Positions 1 through 7,095 of a stretch of 51,270 nucleotides of DNA are shown here, one piece after another. Numbering within the stretch: position 1 is the first letter of the stretch; the number at the start of each line of letters is the position of its first letter. The position numbers and the translations under genes were made by a program. Origin of the DNA: an uncultured Clostridia bacterium. GTDB lineage: Bacteria; Bacillota; Clostridia; Oscillospirales; Oscillospiraceae. The notes under the pieces were generated by a model that was given only the letters and a program-made list of their open reading frames with translations, had not been told where the DNA came from and searched no databases. Location of the stretch: NCBI GenBank assembly GCA_946411475.1, contig CAMKED010000003.1, positions 1 to 51,270 on the forward strand, read 5' to 3'.

Positions 1-60
1 CGCGCCATGGCCGCGCAGGTGCGCGGCCACTACGGAGCAGGGGCGACTGAATAGACACGT
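1..60. repeat. Right half of dispersed palindromic element, cut by window edge
   Basis: The first 36 bases match, almost base for base, the right half of the palindromic element at 25264-25343. Both have CATGGCCGCGCAGGTGCGCG followed by GCCACTACGGAGC. The match goes on into the flank (GCGACTGAATAGACAC at both places). The core GGCCGCGC-AGGT-GCGCGGCC is itself a hairpin. The left half lies outside the window. Bases 61-190, up to the end of the GH3 gene, hold nothing else that I recognise. Confidence 0.85.
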
Positions 61-190
61 TTTTTGTTCATCGTTCAGTTTCCTGTTTCCTAATATGGTG
101 TATTGTCCTCCAGGAAACAATCTGGAAGTGCAGAGCCAAAAAGATGCGGTGGCAGCACGAAAACGTCCCCTGAATTCTCATGGGGACCGC

Positions 191-2326
191 CTATTTCTGA
201 TCCTTCGGCAAGGCCGGGACTTTTATCTTTCTCAGGAAACAGCCAACACCCCTGAGCAGGTGGCCGTTGGTCAGCTCTGCAAAGCCCTGCGCATAATTGT
301 AGGGCATGGACTTCCCTGCCGTCATGGACATGGAGCGCAGGGAGTTGCTCTGCAGGATACGCTTGAGAAACTGGGCGTTTTTTCGCCTGTTCTCTTTTTC
401 CGGGCCGTCCGGGAGCTTTTCAGCGGCCTTCGCCTGCTTGACTGCGACGCGCAGCACTGCATTGTACAGAATGCGCCCCAGGAAGGACTGCCGCAGATCG
501 GTAAAGCGGGATTCCAGCGTGACGGGGTATTTCTTCGGTTCGTCCGGAATTGTCAGCGTATCGGGATAGTCGTTCGGATCGACCGGCTCCGGTAGGATCG
601 CAACGGTTGCGCTTTCGCCGGGCGCAAGCCACACTTTTTGGAAACCGCGGAGTTCGCCGTCAAGATAAAGCTGCGCGACTTCCGCGCCGTAACGGTCGCC
701 GGTATTGGTGATCGTCTGGGTCCAGCGTTCGCCGTCCTTCGTCCAGCCCGTTTTTGCAAAGCTCGTATAGCTCAGCCCGAAGCCAAACGGGAAGCGGACG
801 GGAAGGCCGTGCTTGTTGTAGTATCGATAGCCGATCTCGCAGCCTTCGGCGTAGACCTCATTGACGCCCTTGCCGAAGGTTTTATGACTTGGTACATCCT
901 CATAGCGGATCGGCCAGGTCTCGGCCAGCTTGCCGGATGGGTTCTTTTCGCCGAACAGGAGCTGATACGTCGCCGTGCCGCCGTTCTGCCCGGGCAGATA
1001 CATATTAAGGATCGCGCTGATGTGATCCATGAACGGAAGCTCCACGGGCGAGCCGCCGAACAGAATGAGTACCACGGGCTTTCCGCTTCCGCATATCGTC
1101 TCGATCTCGCGGAGCTGTTCTTCCGGCAGCTTCATGTTCTCCCGGTCGCAGCCCTCGGATTCGTATTCGTCGGTGAGACCGGCGAAGTAAAGAATCTTGT
1201 CGCAATCGGAAAGGCTGCAGCTGTGGATCCCGTGGGCGGCAAAGGCATCCTTCGGCGTTGTGAGCCGCGCAGGGTTGATCATCGAGCTGCCCGCGCCTTG
1301 GTAGCGCATGTTTTCAAACAGCTTGCCGCAGATGTGGAGCCTGTCTTTTTCAGTCAGCGGAAGCACACCGTCGTTCTTCAGCAGCACTGCGCTGTCCGCA
1401 GCGATCTCGGCGGCAAGCCGGTGATGGGCTTCCCAATCGATTGGGGTTTTGTCCGCCCTCTTCGCGTATTTGTCCACCCATCGAAGGATATTCCGACAGG
1501 CGGCGTCCAGCTTCTCCATCGGAAGCGAGCCGTCGGCGATCCCGTCCAGAATCCACCTTCGGCAGATCGCCGTATCGCCCGGCATTTCCAGGTCAAGCCC
1601 GGCCTTCAGGCTGGCGACCCGGTCGTGTATGGCACCCCAATCAGTCATGACCACGCCGTCAAAGCCCCATTCACGGCGCAGAACGTCGGTCAGCAGCCAT
1701 TTGTTTTCCGAGCAGAAGACGCCGTTGATTTGATTGTAGGCGCACATGACGGTCGCGGGCTTCGCGGCCTTCACAATGTATTCAAAGGGTCTGAGGTAGA
1801 GCTCTCGCATGGTCTTCTCCGAGGCTGCGGAATTGCCCATGAAACGGTAGTTCTCGGAGTTATTTAGTGCAAAGTGCTTGACCGAAACGCCTACGCCGCC
1901 GGACTGAACGCCCTCGACCTCCGCTGTGCCCATTACGCCGGCGAGCAAGGGGTCTTCGCTGAAATATTCAAAGTTCCGGCCGCAAAGCGGATTTCGCTTG
2001 AGGTTCACGCCGGGTCCGAGCAGGGTGTGGACGCCGTAGTGGCGGCATTCCTCCGCGATGGCAGCACCCATTTTTCGGGTGTTTTCCGGATTCCAGCTCG
2101 AGGCGGTTGCCGCTGCCGTGGGAAAGGCAGTCGCAGGCTCGGATTGCGGCATGCCATTTTTGACGCTCCCGATCTGCTTGCGCAGGCCGTGCGGTCCGTC
2201 CGCCATACAAAGCGACGGGATACCAAGCCGGGGGATCGGGTTCGTGTACATAAAATCCGTTCCGGATACCAGCGCGGCCTTCTCCTCTGCGGTCATTTCT
2301 GCAATCAGCTTTTCAATGTGCAACAC
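191..2326 (-). CDS. Glycoside hydrolase family 3 beta-glucosidase
   Basis: This enzyme removes terminal beta-linked sugars from oligosaccharides. No signal peptide is visible, so it should act in the cytoplasm on imported sugars. Residues 1 to about 300 are the GH3 TIM barrel, with KHF at 150-152 and the nucleophile Asp229 in VVMTDWG. The alpha/beta sandwich domain follows to about residue 500, then a fibronectin-III-like domain that starts near PFGFGLSYTSF. A tail of roughly 110 residues, rich in basic residues, extends past the FnIII core and has no role I recognise. The start is GTG at 2326, five bases after AGGAGG; TTG at 2323 is less well placed. The gene stands alone behind its own promoter. 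Family assignment is firm; exact substrate (gluco-, xylo- or other) cannot be told. Confidence 0.95.
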   Translation of the reverse strand: MLHIEKLIAEMTAEEKAALVSGTDFMYTNPIPRLGIPSLCMADGPHGLRKQIGSVKNGMPQSEPATAFPTAAATASSWNPENTRKMGAAIAEECRHYGVHTLLGPGVNLKRNPLCGRNFEYFSEDPLLAGVMGTAEVEGVQSGGVGVSVKHFALNNSENYRFMGNSAASEKTMRELYLRPFEYIVKAAKPATVMCAYNQINGVFCSENKWLLTDVLRREWGFDGVVMTDWGAIHDRVASLKAGLDLEMPGDTAICRRWILDGIADGSLPMEKLDAACRNILRWVDKYAKRADKTPIDWEAHHRLAAEIAADSAVLLKNDGVLPLTEKDRLHICGKLFENMRYQGAGSSMINPARLTTPKDAFAAHGIHSCSLSDCDKILYFAGLTDEYESEGCDRENMKLPEEQLREIETICGSGKPVVLILFGGSPVELPFMDHISAILNMYLPGQNGGTATYQLLFGEKNPSGKLAETWPIRYEDVPSHKTFGKGVNEVYAEGCEIGYRYYNKHGLPVRFPFGFGLSYTSFAKTGWTKDGERWTQTITNTGDRYGAEVAQLYLDGELRGFQKVWLAPGESATVAILPEPVDPNDYPDTLTIPDEPKKYPVTLESRFTDLRQSFLGRILYNAVLRVAVKQAKAAEKLPDGPEKENRRKNAQFLKRILQSNSLRSMSMTAGKSMPYNYAQGFAELTNGHLLRGVGCFLRKIKVPALPKDQK

Positions 2327-2357
2327 AATCGCCTCCTGTTCGACCCTTTCAGAAAAT

Positions 2358-2385
2358 AGTATACCATATCGTTAAGGTTATACAA
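2358..2385 (-). promoter_or_regulatory. Sigma-A promoter for the GH3 gene
   Basis: Read on the minus strand, TTGTAT is followed after 16 bases by TATACT. This is about 30 bases upstream of the GTG start and its AGGAGG site. Confidence 0.6.
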
Positions 2386-2461
2386 GGTGCAAGATGGATA
2401 TTCCCATGGATATTTTTTTCGGGGCCCTCGAAAGACCTGGGAAAAACAAGGGTTTTTGAGA

Positions 2462-2480
2462 TGCAGGAGGTCGTCCTGCA
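2462..2480. repeat. Short palindrome where a tRNA 5' half should be
   Basis: TGCAGGA-GGTCG-TCCTGCA can form a 7 bp hairpin with a 5-base loop. Its right arm overlaps the anticodon loop of the tRNA-Cys 3' half. It stands in place of the expected D-arm and 5' anticodon strand. Confidence 0.6.
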
Positions 2481-2520
2481 AAACCGTCATTCACCAGTTC
2501 AAATCTGGTCGTCACCTCCA
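2476..2520 (+). pseudogene. 3' half of a tRNA-Cys(GCA) gene
   Basis: The sequence reads as the last 45 bases of a tRNA: anticodon loop CTGCAAA (anticodon GCA), 3' anticodon strand ACCGT, variable loop CATTC, T arm ACCAG-TTCAAAT-CTGGT, 3' acceptor strand CGTCACC, discriminator T (the base typical of tRNA-Cys) and an encoded CCA. The matching 5' acceptor strand GGTGACG is not found in the preceding 100 bases, and the 5' anticodon strand does not pair, so no full cloverleaf can form. A terminator follows directly, as after a real tRNA. This looks like an attachment-site remnant at the edge of an integrated element, or a deletion relic. Confidence 0.85.
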
Positions 2521-2560
2521 AAAAGAAAAAGTCGCTTGCGGCTTTTTCTTTTTGTTTTTC
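2520..2560. terminator. Bidirectional terminator after tRNA-Cys fragment
   Basis: A perfect 12 bp arm pair AAAAAGAAAAAG / CTTTTTCTTTTT encloses TCGCTTGCGG. It is followed by more T residues on the plus strand. It can end transcription from the vanished tRNA gene and from the left. Confidence 0.8.
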
Positions 2561-2583
2561 TCTCTCCTTTCTCTTCTCTAAGA

Positions 2584-2612
2584 TTGATTTCCATCCCTGC
2601 GATTGATATAAT
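2584..2612 (+). promoter_or_regulatory. Sigma-A promoter of the luxE-luxC operon
   Basis: TTGATT and a consensus TATAAT are separated by exactly 17 bases. The ATG at 2611 overlaps the -10 box, so it cannot be in the transcript. The first usable start downstream is the GTG at 2650. Confidence 0.8.
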
Positions 2613-2649
2613 GTTGACGAATAAACCAAAGCAGAAAGGGTGTGAAGCC

Positions 2650-3771
2650 GTGAGGGCCCGGAGAAAACTGTTCGGACATTCCGATCCCTATGATACCGCA
2701 GGTACGGAAGAATTGTTCCTGACCGCGGCCCGTGAAAACTGCGCCTATGCGTATTCCCATTGCCCGGAGTACAAAACGATCCTGGACGCAGAGGGCTTTT
2801 CACCGGAGCGGCTGCAAAGCATTGATAATCTGGCTGACCTTCCGTTTTTGCCGACGGCGCTGCTCAAGCGCCGCAGGATGCTCTCCATGTCCCGCCGCAG
2901 ACTGCCTGTGGTGGTGACCTCCTCGGGCACCAGCGGGAACGCCAGCGAGATCGGGTTTTCCTTCGGAGACCTTTGGGCGGGACTGAAAATGGTCCTTCGC
3001 GTTTGCAGGCAACGACACTTAATCTCCCCGAAACCCTGTCACTATGTCGTCTTTGGCTATCAGCCAAATCGGAAAAATCGCACCGGCGCTTCGAAGACAG
3101 CCTTTGGCGTGACCCTGTTCACCCCTGCGCTCAGCCGCACCTACGCGCTGCGCTGGAAGGACGGAAACTATGTTCTCGATCTCAAAGCTGTGCAGGAGGC
3201 CATCGTCAGGCACAGCCGGTCCCGGTTTCCCCTGCGGTTTATGGGCTTTCCGGCCTACGCCTGGTTTTTGATGAAGCAGATGGACGAGCAAGGGATCCAT
3301 GTGCAGCTTCCGAAGGGCTCCAAGCTGATGCTGGGCGGCGGCTGGAAGCAGTTCTACACCGAAGAAGTCGACAAGCCGGTGTTTTACGCTCTGGCAAGGA
3401 AAGTGCTGGGGCTGGAAGAAACGGACATCATTGAATTCTACGGCGCGGTGGAGCACCCAGTGCTCTACTGCGACTGCGAGCAGCATCATTTTCATGTTCC
3501 GATCTACAGCAGGGTGCTGATTCGGGATGTCCGGACGCTGAAGCCGGTGCAAAACGGAACGCCCGGCCTGGTCAATCTGATTACCCCCATGGTTTGCGCA
3601 ACGCCGCTGCTGTCCGTCATGACCGACGATCTCGGCGTGCTGCATGAGGGCTGTGCCTGCGGCAGACGCTCGCCCTACCTGGAAATATTGGGGCGGGTCG
3701 GCTTGCAGGACGTCAAAACCTGCGCCGCCGGTGCGGCGGAGCTGCTAAACAGGACGGAGGTGTCGCTGTGA
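2650..3771 (+). CDS. luxE: LuxE-type acyl-protein synthetase
   Basis: This family activates a fatty acid as acyl-AMP, takes the acyl group onto a cysteine and passes it to the LuxC reductase. The protein has 374 residues, the usual LuxE length. The ORF track starts at 2461, inside the tRNA relic and upstream of the promoter. GTG at 2650, ten bases after AGAAAGGG, is the better start. Features of the LuxE/PaaK adenylate-forming fold include TSSGTSGNASEI near residue 97 (the nucleotide-binding loop) and the late stretch VVTSSGT...IEFYGAVEHPV. The stop overlaps the luxC start by four bases (GTGA), so the two are translationally coupled. No luciferase genes (luxAB) are nearby, so the aldehyde is made for something other than light. 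Confidence 0.88.
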   Translation: MRARRKLFGHSDPYDTAGTEELFLTAARENCAYAYSHCPEYKTILDAEGFSPERLQSIDNLADLPFLPTALLKRRRMLSMSRRRLPVVVTSSGTSGNASEIGFSFGDLWAGLKMVLRVCRQRHLISPKPCHYVVFGYQPNRKNRTGASKTAFGVTLFTPALSRTYALRWKDGNYVLDLKAVQEAIVRHSRSRFPLRFMGFPAYAWFLMKQMDEQGIHVQLPKGSKLMLGGGWKQFYTEEVDKPVFYALARKVLGLEETDIIEFYGAVEHPVLYCDCEQHHFHVPIYSRVLIRDVRTLKPVQNGTPGLVNLITPMVCATPLLSVMTDDLGVLHEGCACGRRSPYLEILGRVGLQDVKTCAAGAAELLNRTEVSL

Positions 3772-5075
3772 TTCTGGCGAACGGAAAACGCTTCGACAGT
3801 TCCATGCAGGACAGCATTCTGGAGGGACTGGAGGCACGGCTGAATGAGACGCTGGCAAAGCCCGCCCCGAAACCGGAAACCGTGATTGCCGCCATTGACG
3901 CGCTGGGCCGTCGGGCCGCAGAGGGCGCTTTTGACGAACAGATCGCAGCGCTGCAGATCGACGGTGCAGAACAGTACAAAGAGCTCGCAGCCCGCTTGCT
4001 GCGGCGGGACTATCTGGAATTCAAGGTCCGCACGGAGCTTGGTCAGGACTTTTGCGCAGACAGCGTAACGGAGCCGCCCGCCGGTCTGGTAAAGCTGCGC
4101 GTCCTCACGCGGCCGCTCGGCGTCCTGCTGCACATCGCGGCCGGGAATGCGGACGGACTCCCGGCCTTCTCGGTGGCAGAGGGCCTGGTCACCGGAAATA
4201 TCAACCTGCTGAAGCTCCCGCAGGCGGACAACGGCCTGTCCTTGGCCATCATCGAAGCGCTGCTGGAGATCGAGCCAAGCCTCTCCGATTATATCTATGT
4301 GTTTGATACTCCGTCGACCGACCTTGCCGCAATCAAAGAGATGGCGAATCTCAGCGACGGGGTCGTGGTCTGGGGCGGAGAAACCGCCGTTGCGGCAGTA
4401 CGGCGCTTTGCACATCCCGGAACAAAATTGATCGAATGGGGACACCGGCTCAGCTTTGCTTATCTTTCGGGCAATATCGCCGAAGAGGAGCTGGAAGCGC
4501 TGGCAGAGCATATCGTTACCACGCGGCAGCTGCTCTGCTCCTCCTGTCAGGTTATTTATCTGGACACCGCCGACATGGGGCAGATTCGCAGCTTCTGTGA
4601 TTTGTTTTATCCCATGCTGGAGGCGGCAGCGCTGCGGCATCAGCCCCAAACCATCGGCGCCGTCGCGGCACTTACGCTCCGAAGCCGCACGGATCGCCTG
4701 GAAGCGCTGCTGGATCCGAAGACCGCAAGGCCGTGGTCGTCTCCGTTGTGCTCTCTGATCCCGAAGGAGGATTCGGTGCTGGAACTCTCGCCGATGTTTG
4801 GGAACGTGTTTGTAAAGCCCCTGGCGCGGGAACAGCTTTTGCCCGTGCTGCGCCAGAAGAAGCAATACCTTCAAACAGCAGGGCTTGGCTGCAATCCGGA
4901 GGACAGGGAAGCGCTCACGCAGCTGCTTGTCCGTGCCGGCGTCACCCGGGTCACTTTCCCCGGCTCCATGTCCGCCTCCCTTCCCGGAGAAGCCCACGAC
5001 GGAGAGTATCCGCTGCGAAGATACCTGAGCACGGTCAATGTGGAACTGAAAGACTCGTGGGATTCAGAGTTCTGA
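3768..5075 (+). CDS. luxC: LuxC-type long-chain acyl reductase
   Basis: LuxC reduces an activated acyl group to the fatty aldehyde with NADPH, and works in a complex with LuxE. The 435 residues show the aldehyde-dehydrogenase-like fold: PLGVLLHIAAGNADG near 116-130 (dinucleotide-binding side), and the expected catalytic cysteine in RQLLCSSCQV, either Cys257 or Cys260. The start is GTG at 3768, about eight bases after GGAGGTG at the end of luxE. A strong terminator lies 60 bases downstream, so this is a two-gene operon. Family is firm; the chain length and the fate of the aldehyde are unknown. Confidence 0.88.
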   Translation: MILANGKRFDSSMQDSILEGLEARLNETLAKPAPKPETVIAAIDALGRRAAEGAFDEQIAALQIDGAEQYKELAARLLRRDYLEFKVRTELGQDFCADSVTEPPAGLVKLRVLTRPLGVLLHIAAGNADGLPAFSVAEGLVTGNINLLKLPQADNGLSLAIIEALLEIEPSLSDYIYVFDTPSTDLAAIKEMANLSDGVVVWGGETAVAAVRRFAHPGTKLIEWGHRLSFAYLSGNIAEEELEALAEHIVTTRQLLCSSCQVIYLDTADMGQIRSFCDLFYPMLEAAALRHQPQTIGAVAALTLRSRTDRLEALLDPKTARPWSSPLCSLIPKEDSVLELSPMFGNVFVKPLAREQLLPVLRQKKQYLQTAGLGCNPEDREALTQLLVRAGVTRVTFPGSMSASLPGEAHDGEYPLRRYLSTVNVELKDSWDSEF

Positions 5076-5136
5076 TGCTCCAATGGCATCTTTTTTGACC
5101 GCCTGTTCCACGTCGGAGCAAGCTCCGCACGGCTCA

Positions 5137-5170
5137 AAAACGGCAATCGCTTATAGCGGTTGCCGTTTTT
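5137..5170 (+). terminator. Terminator of the luxE-luxC operon
   Basis: AACGGCAA-CGC pairs with GCG-TTGCCGTT around a short TTATA loop and runs into six T residues. Confidence 0.85.
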
Positions 5171-5198
5171 TCGGCTGTGCTTCGCTGCGCCTCCTTCT

Positions 5199-5224
5199 CC
5201 CCATCGAAGCGCGCTTCGATGGGG
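5199..5224. repeat. Perfect 26-base palindrome
   Basis: CCCCATCGAAGCG is followed at once by its exact reverse complement, with no spacer. There is no T run. It begins a 300-base non-coding stretch. Confidence 0.75.
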
Positions 5225-5451
5225 TCCCCGGAAGCCGATCACGAAAGTGGTCGGGATTCGTTGTTTTTCACCCTTTTGGGGTGAAAAACAGGCACTTTTC
5301 GGACGATTTTTCGTCGAGGTGTCGCGTGGAGCAACCTCGTAAAAGTCCGGGTTTTGTACGCCTCAAGTCCCACAAAGTCCCCTGAAATCCCACATGAACC
5401 ATGAAAAATGGATATTTTCATGGTTATCTGCGGGCGTGTTTTTGACCCCGT
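5225..5451. other. Non-coding stretch with small inverted and direct repeats
   Basis: I see no gene here; the ORF-track entries look like shadows. It holds an inverted repeat TTTTTCACCC/GGGTGAAAAA near 5264-5290, close-spaced GTCCCACA-like repeats near 5369-5395, and a hairpin AACCATGAAAA/TTTTCATGGTT at 5397-5425. The ATGGATATT...CATGG core of that hairpin recurs at about 2394-2412, just left of the tRNA-Cys relic. Confidence 0.5.
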
Positions 5452-5500
5452 AGTGGCCGCGCACCTGCGCGGCCATGCCTTCCGGATTTTGGCCACTACA
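5452..5500. repeat. Dispersed palindromic element, short copy
   Basis: It is bounded by the inverted ends GTAGTGGCC and GGCCACTAC. Inside the left end is the hairpin GGCCGCGC-ACCT-GCGCGGCC found also at 1-36 and 25264-25343. The right arm is shortened (TTCCGGATTTTGGCCACTAC), so this is a partly deleted or diverged copy. Confidence 0.8.
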
Positions 5501-5516
5501 GGCGGCGTCTCGTCTC

Positions 5517-5767
5517 TCAGATCACGAAATCCCGGATGCTCTGCTCCATGAATCGGTCCGATGTAGTCACGTAGACCCGTTCCGTCAGATTGGAAATGCT
5601 GTGGCCCAGGTAGTCCGCTGCCAGCTTTCGGTTGCCGTTGGTGTAATACGAAAGCTCTGCTTGCAGTCCCGTTGACACTGTAAGCAGAGCTTGTTGTAGG
5701 TGATTCGATTTCGTTCATTGAGGAAGAAACCCCATTCCTCGTTCCTCTTCTTGCTCATCCTCGGCAC
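5517..5767 (-). pseudogene. Remnant of tyrosine recombinase with upstream mobile-element ORF
   Basis: Two fragments in different frames are joined. From GTG 5767 (six bases after AGGAGGT) a short ORF reads MPRMSKKRNEEWGFFLNERN and continues to about residue 39. It resembles, from memory, a small protein carried by mobile elements of Clostridia. After a frame change near 5655 the minus strand reads AADYLGHSISNLTERVYVTT and stops at 5517. This matches the C-terminal end of phage-type integrases, with the LGH box and the tyrosine in ERVY. The central catalytic region is gone. It is therefore a dead recombinase left after an internal deletion. Confidence 0.7.
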
Positions 5768-6024
5768 GCCAACACCTCCTTCCAACGGCCTTTCCGGGGA
5801 ACTTTTGATTAAGCCTGTTAATTAGCAAAGTCTCGGGGCGAAAAACGCCCTTCTTTTTGCCTGTGATCAACATCTTCGAAAAGGGTAACGCAGCATTACT
5901 TTCCCTGCTCTGTTCGTTCGTCTACAGCCTACAACATAGAAAATAATCCAACCTTCCATCAACAGTGTTTGGACTATAGCACAAGGTTTTCTTTCAACTT
6001 CTGAACGATAATATTTGCATGCTA

Positions 6025-6053
6025 TTGCAATTATACACAATCTATGCTATGGT
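6025..6053 (+). promoter_or_regulatory. Promoter of the zinc-ribbon/large secreted protein pair
   Basis: TTGCAA and TATGGT are 17 bases apart, with the start codon at 6105. The surrounding 250 bases are AT-rich and carry no other gene. Confidence 0.6.
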
Positions 6054-6104
6054 GGAAGCAGAACGCAAGTCAAACTGTGAATCCGAAAAACAGGAGGCGA
6101 TGGG

Positions 6105-7082
6105 ATGAACTGCCCAAACTGCGGCGTGCTACTTCCGGATGGCTCCCGCTTTTGCACACGTTGCGGAACGCGGATGACAGCGACTGCACAAACAGCCCAA
6201 TATTGTCCGGCCTGTGGAGCGACGGCCAAACCCGGTGCGGGCTTTTGCACTGCCTGCGGACAGCCCTTTGACAAAAGCAGGCTCTCCGCCCGGACGAAGA
6301 TGCAGCAGAGCGTCTCTTCCTCGGTGGAGGCGAAACCGATGACCCCGCCTTCTGCGGAGCGCACGCCGCCGCCTCTGACGGAGCAGGAACAGGCAGCCCC
6401 GGAGATGGCCGGGGAGTTTTCCTGCGCGGAACGCGAAGCACAGGAGGAAGCGGGACGGAGTCCCAACTATCTTCAGCGGCTGCTGAATATTCTGAAGCAG
6501 CCCCGGACCCTGATCCCACTTGCGGCCCTTCTGGCCTCCTGGATCGGTTTGAGCTTTGCCCGGGATACGCAGAATATTGCGGTGAAGCTGCTGTCCTGGC
6601 TGAGCTTTGCTCGGGGCGGCCTGGGCCGCGGATTCCCCGGCAATCTGGGCGGATTGCTCGGCAAGACTGCCGTTGGGACCGCACTTCTGGGACTCTGCTC
6701 CGGTTCACTGGGCTCCCTGCGGGTCGGCATTCGTTCCTTCTTTGGGCAAATAAGGAACATCTTTTCCGGCAGAGGCGGCGCGGCGGGTATCGTCGGTGCT
6801 GTTCTTGGCCTGCTGCTGGGAGCGGGCGTCTATATGATTTTTGCCGGCATCAAGACCGCCGATTGGGAGAGCAGTATGTCCGGTGCGGCCGGGGCGCTTC
6901 TCTCCCTTGGCGCCCTCGGAAGAAGCGCGATCTCCCAAACTCCGGGCAGAGCCGCAGCGCCGGCGGCCGGCGGCGGGAAGGGCGTCGGATCGGCGCAGAA
7001 AGGCACGGGCTTTTTGCCGGCCCTGCTGGCAGGGCTTGCGGCGGGCTGTCCGCTGTGCGCCTTGGTGCTGAGCGTCGTATAA
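6105..7082 (+). CDS. Double zinc-ribbon membrane protein
   Basis: The 325-residue protein begins with two zinc ribbons, each with paired cysteines: CPNC...CTRC at about 3-21 and CPAC...CTAC at about 33-50. After an acidic, proline-rich linker (to about 125) come several hydrophobic stretches: LIPLAALLASWIGLSFA, a Gly/Leu-rich segment, GIVGAVLGLLLGAGVYMIF, and the extreme C-terminus PALLAGLAAGCPLCALVLSVV. The fold predicted is a cytoplasmic zinc-ribbon head on a membrane anchor. The start follows AGGAGG. The next gene begins 13 bases after the stop, so they form an operon. I do not recognise a named family; a role in making or placing the secreted partner is inference. Confidence 0.85.
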   Translation: MNCPNCGVLLPDGSRFCTRCGTRMTATAQTAQYCPACGATAKPGAGFCTACGQPFDKSRLSARTKMQQSVSSSVEAKPMTPPSAERTPPPLTEQEQAAPEMAGEFSCAEREAQEEAGRSPNYLQRLLNILKQPRTLIPLAALLASWIGLSFARDTQNIAVKLLSWLSFARGGLGRGFPGNLGGLLGKTAVGTALLGLCSGSLGSLRVGIRSFFGQIRNIFSGRGGAAGIVGAVLGLLLGAGVYMIFAGIKTADWESSMSGAAGALLSLGALGRSAISQTPGRAAAPAAGGGKGVGSAQKGTGFLPALLAGLAAGCPLCALVLSVV

Positions 7083-7095
7083 GGAGGGCGGAACG

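Noticed and set aside
95-595. Long plus-strand ORFs opposite the GH3 gene (also 638-1867, 1874-2359)
   Set aside because: They have no ribosome site or family likeness and mirror the codon pattern of a clear GH3 gene on the other strand.
2430-2520. tRNA-Sec, given the selenium genes in the window
   Set aside because: The anticodon loop is CTGCAAA (GCA, Cys), the discriminator is T, and no long variable arm or 8 bp acceptor stem is found.
5083-5385. ORFs in the non-coding stretch after luxC
   Set aside because: They run through a terminator and a perfect palindrome and have no ribosome site.
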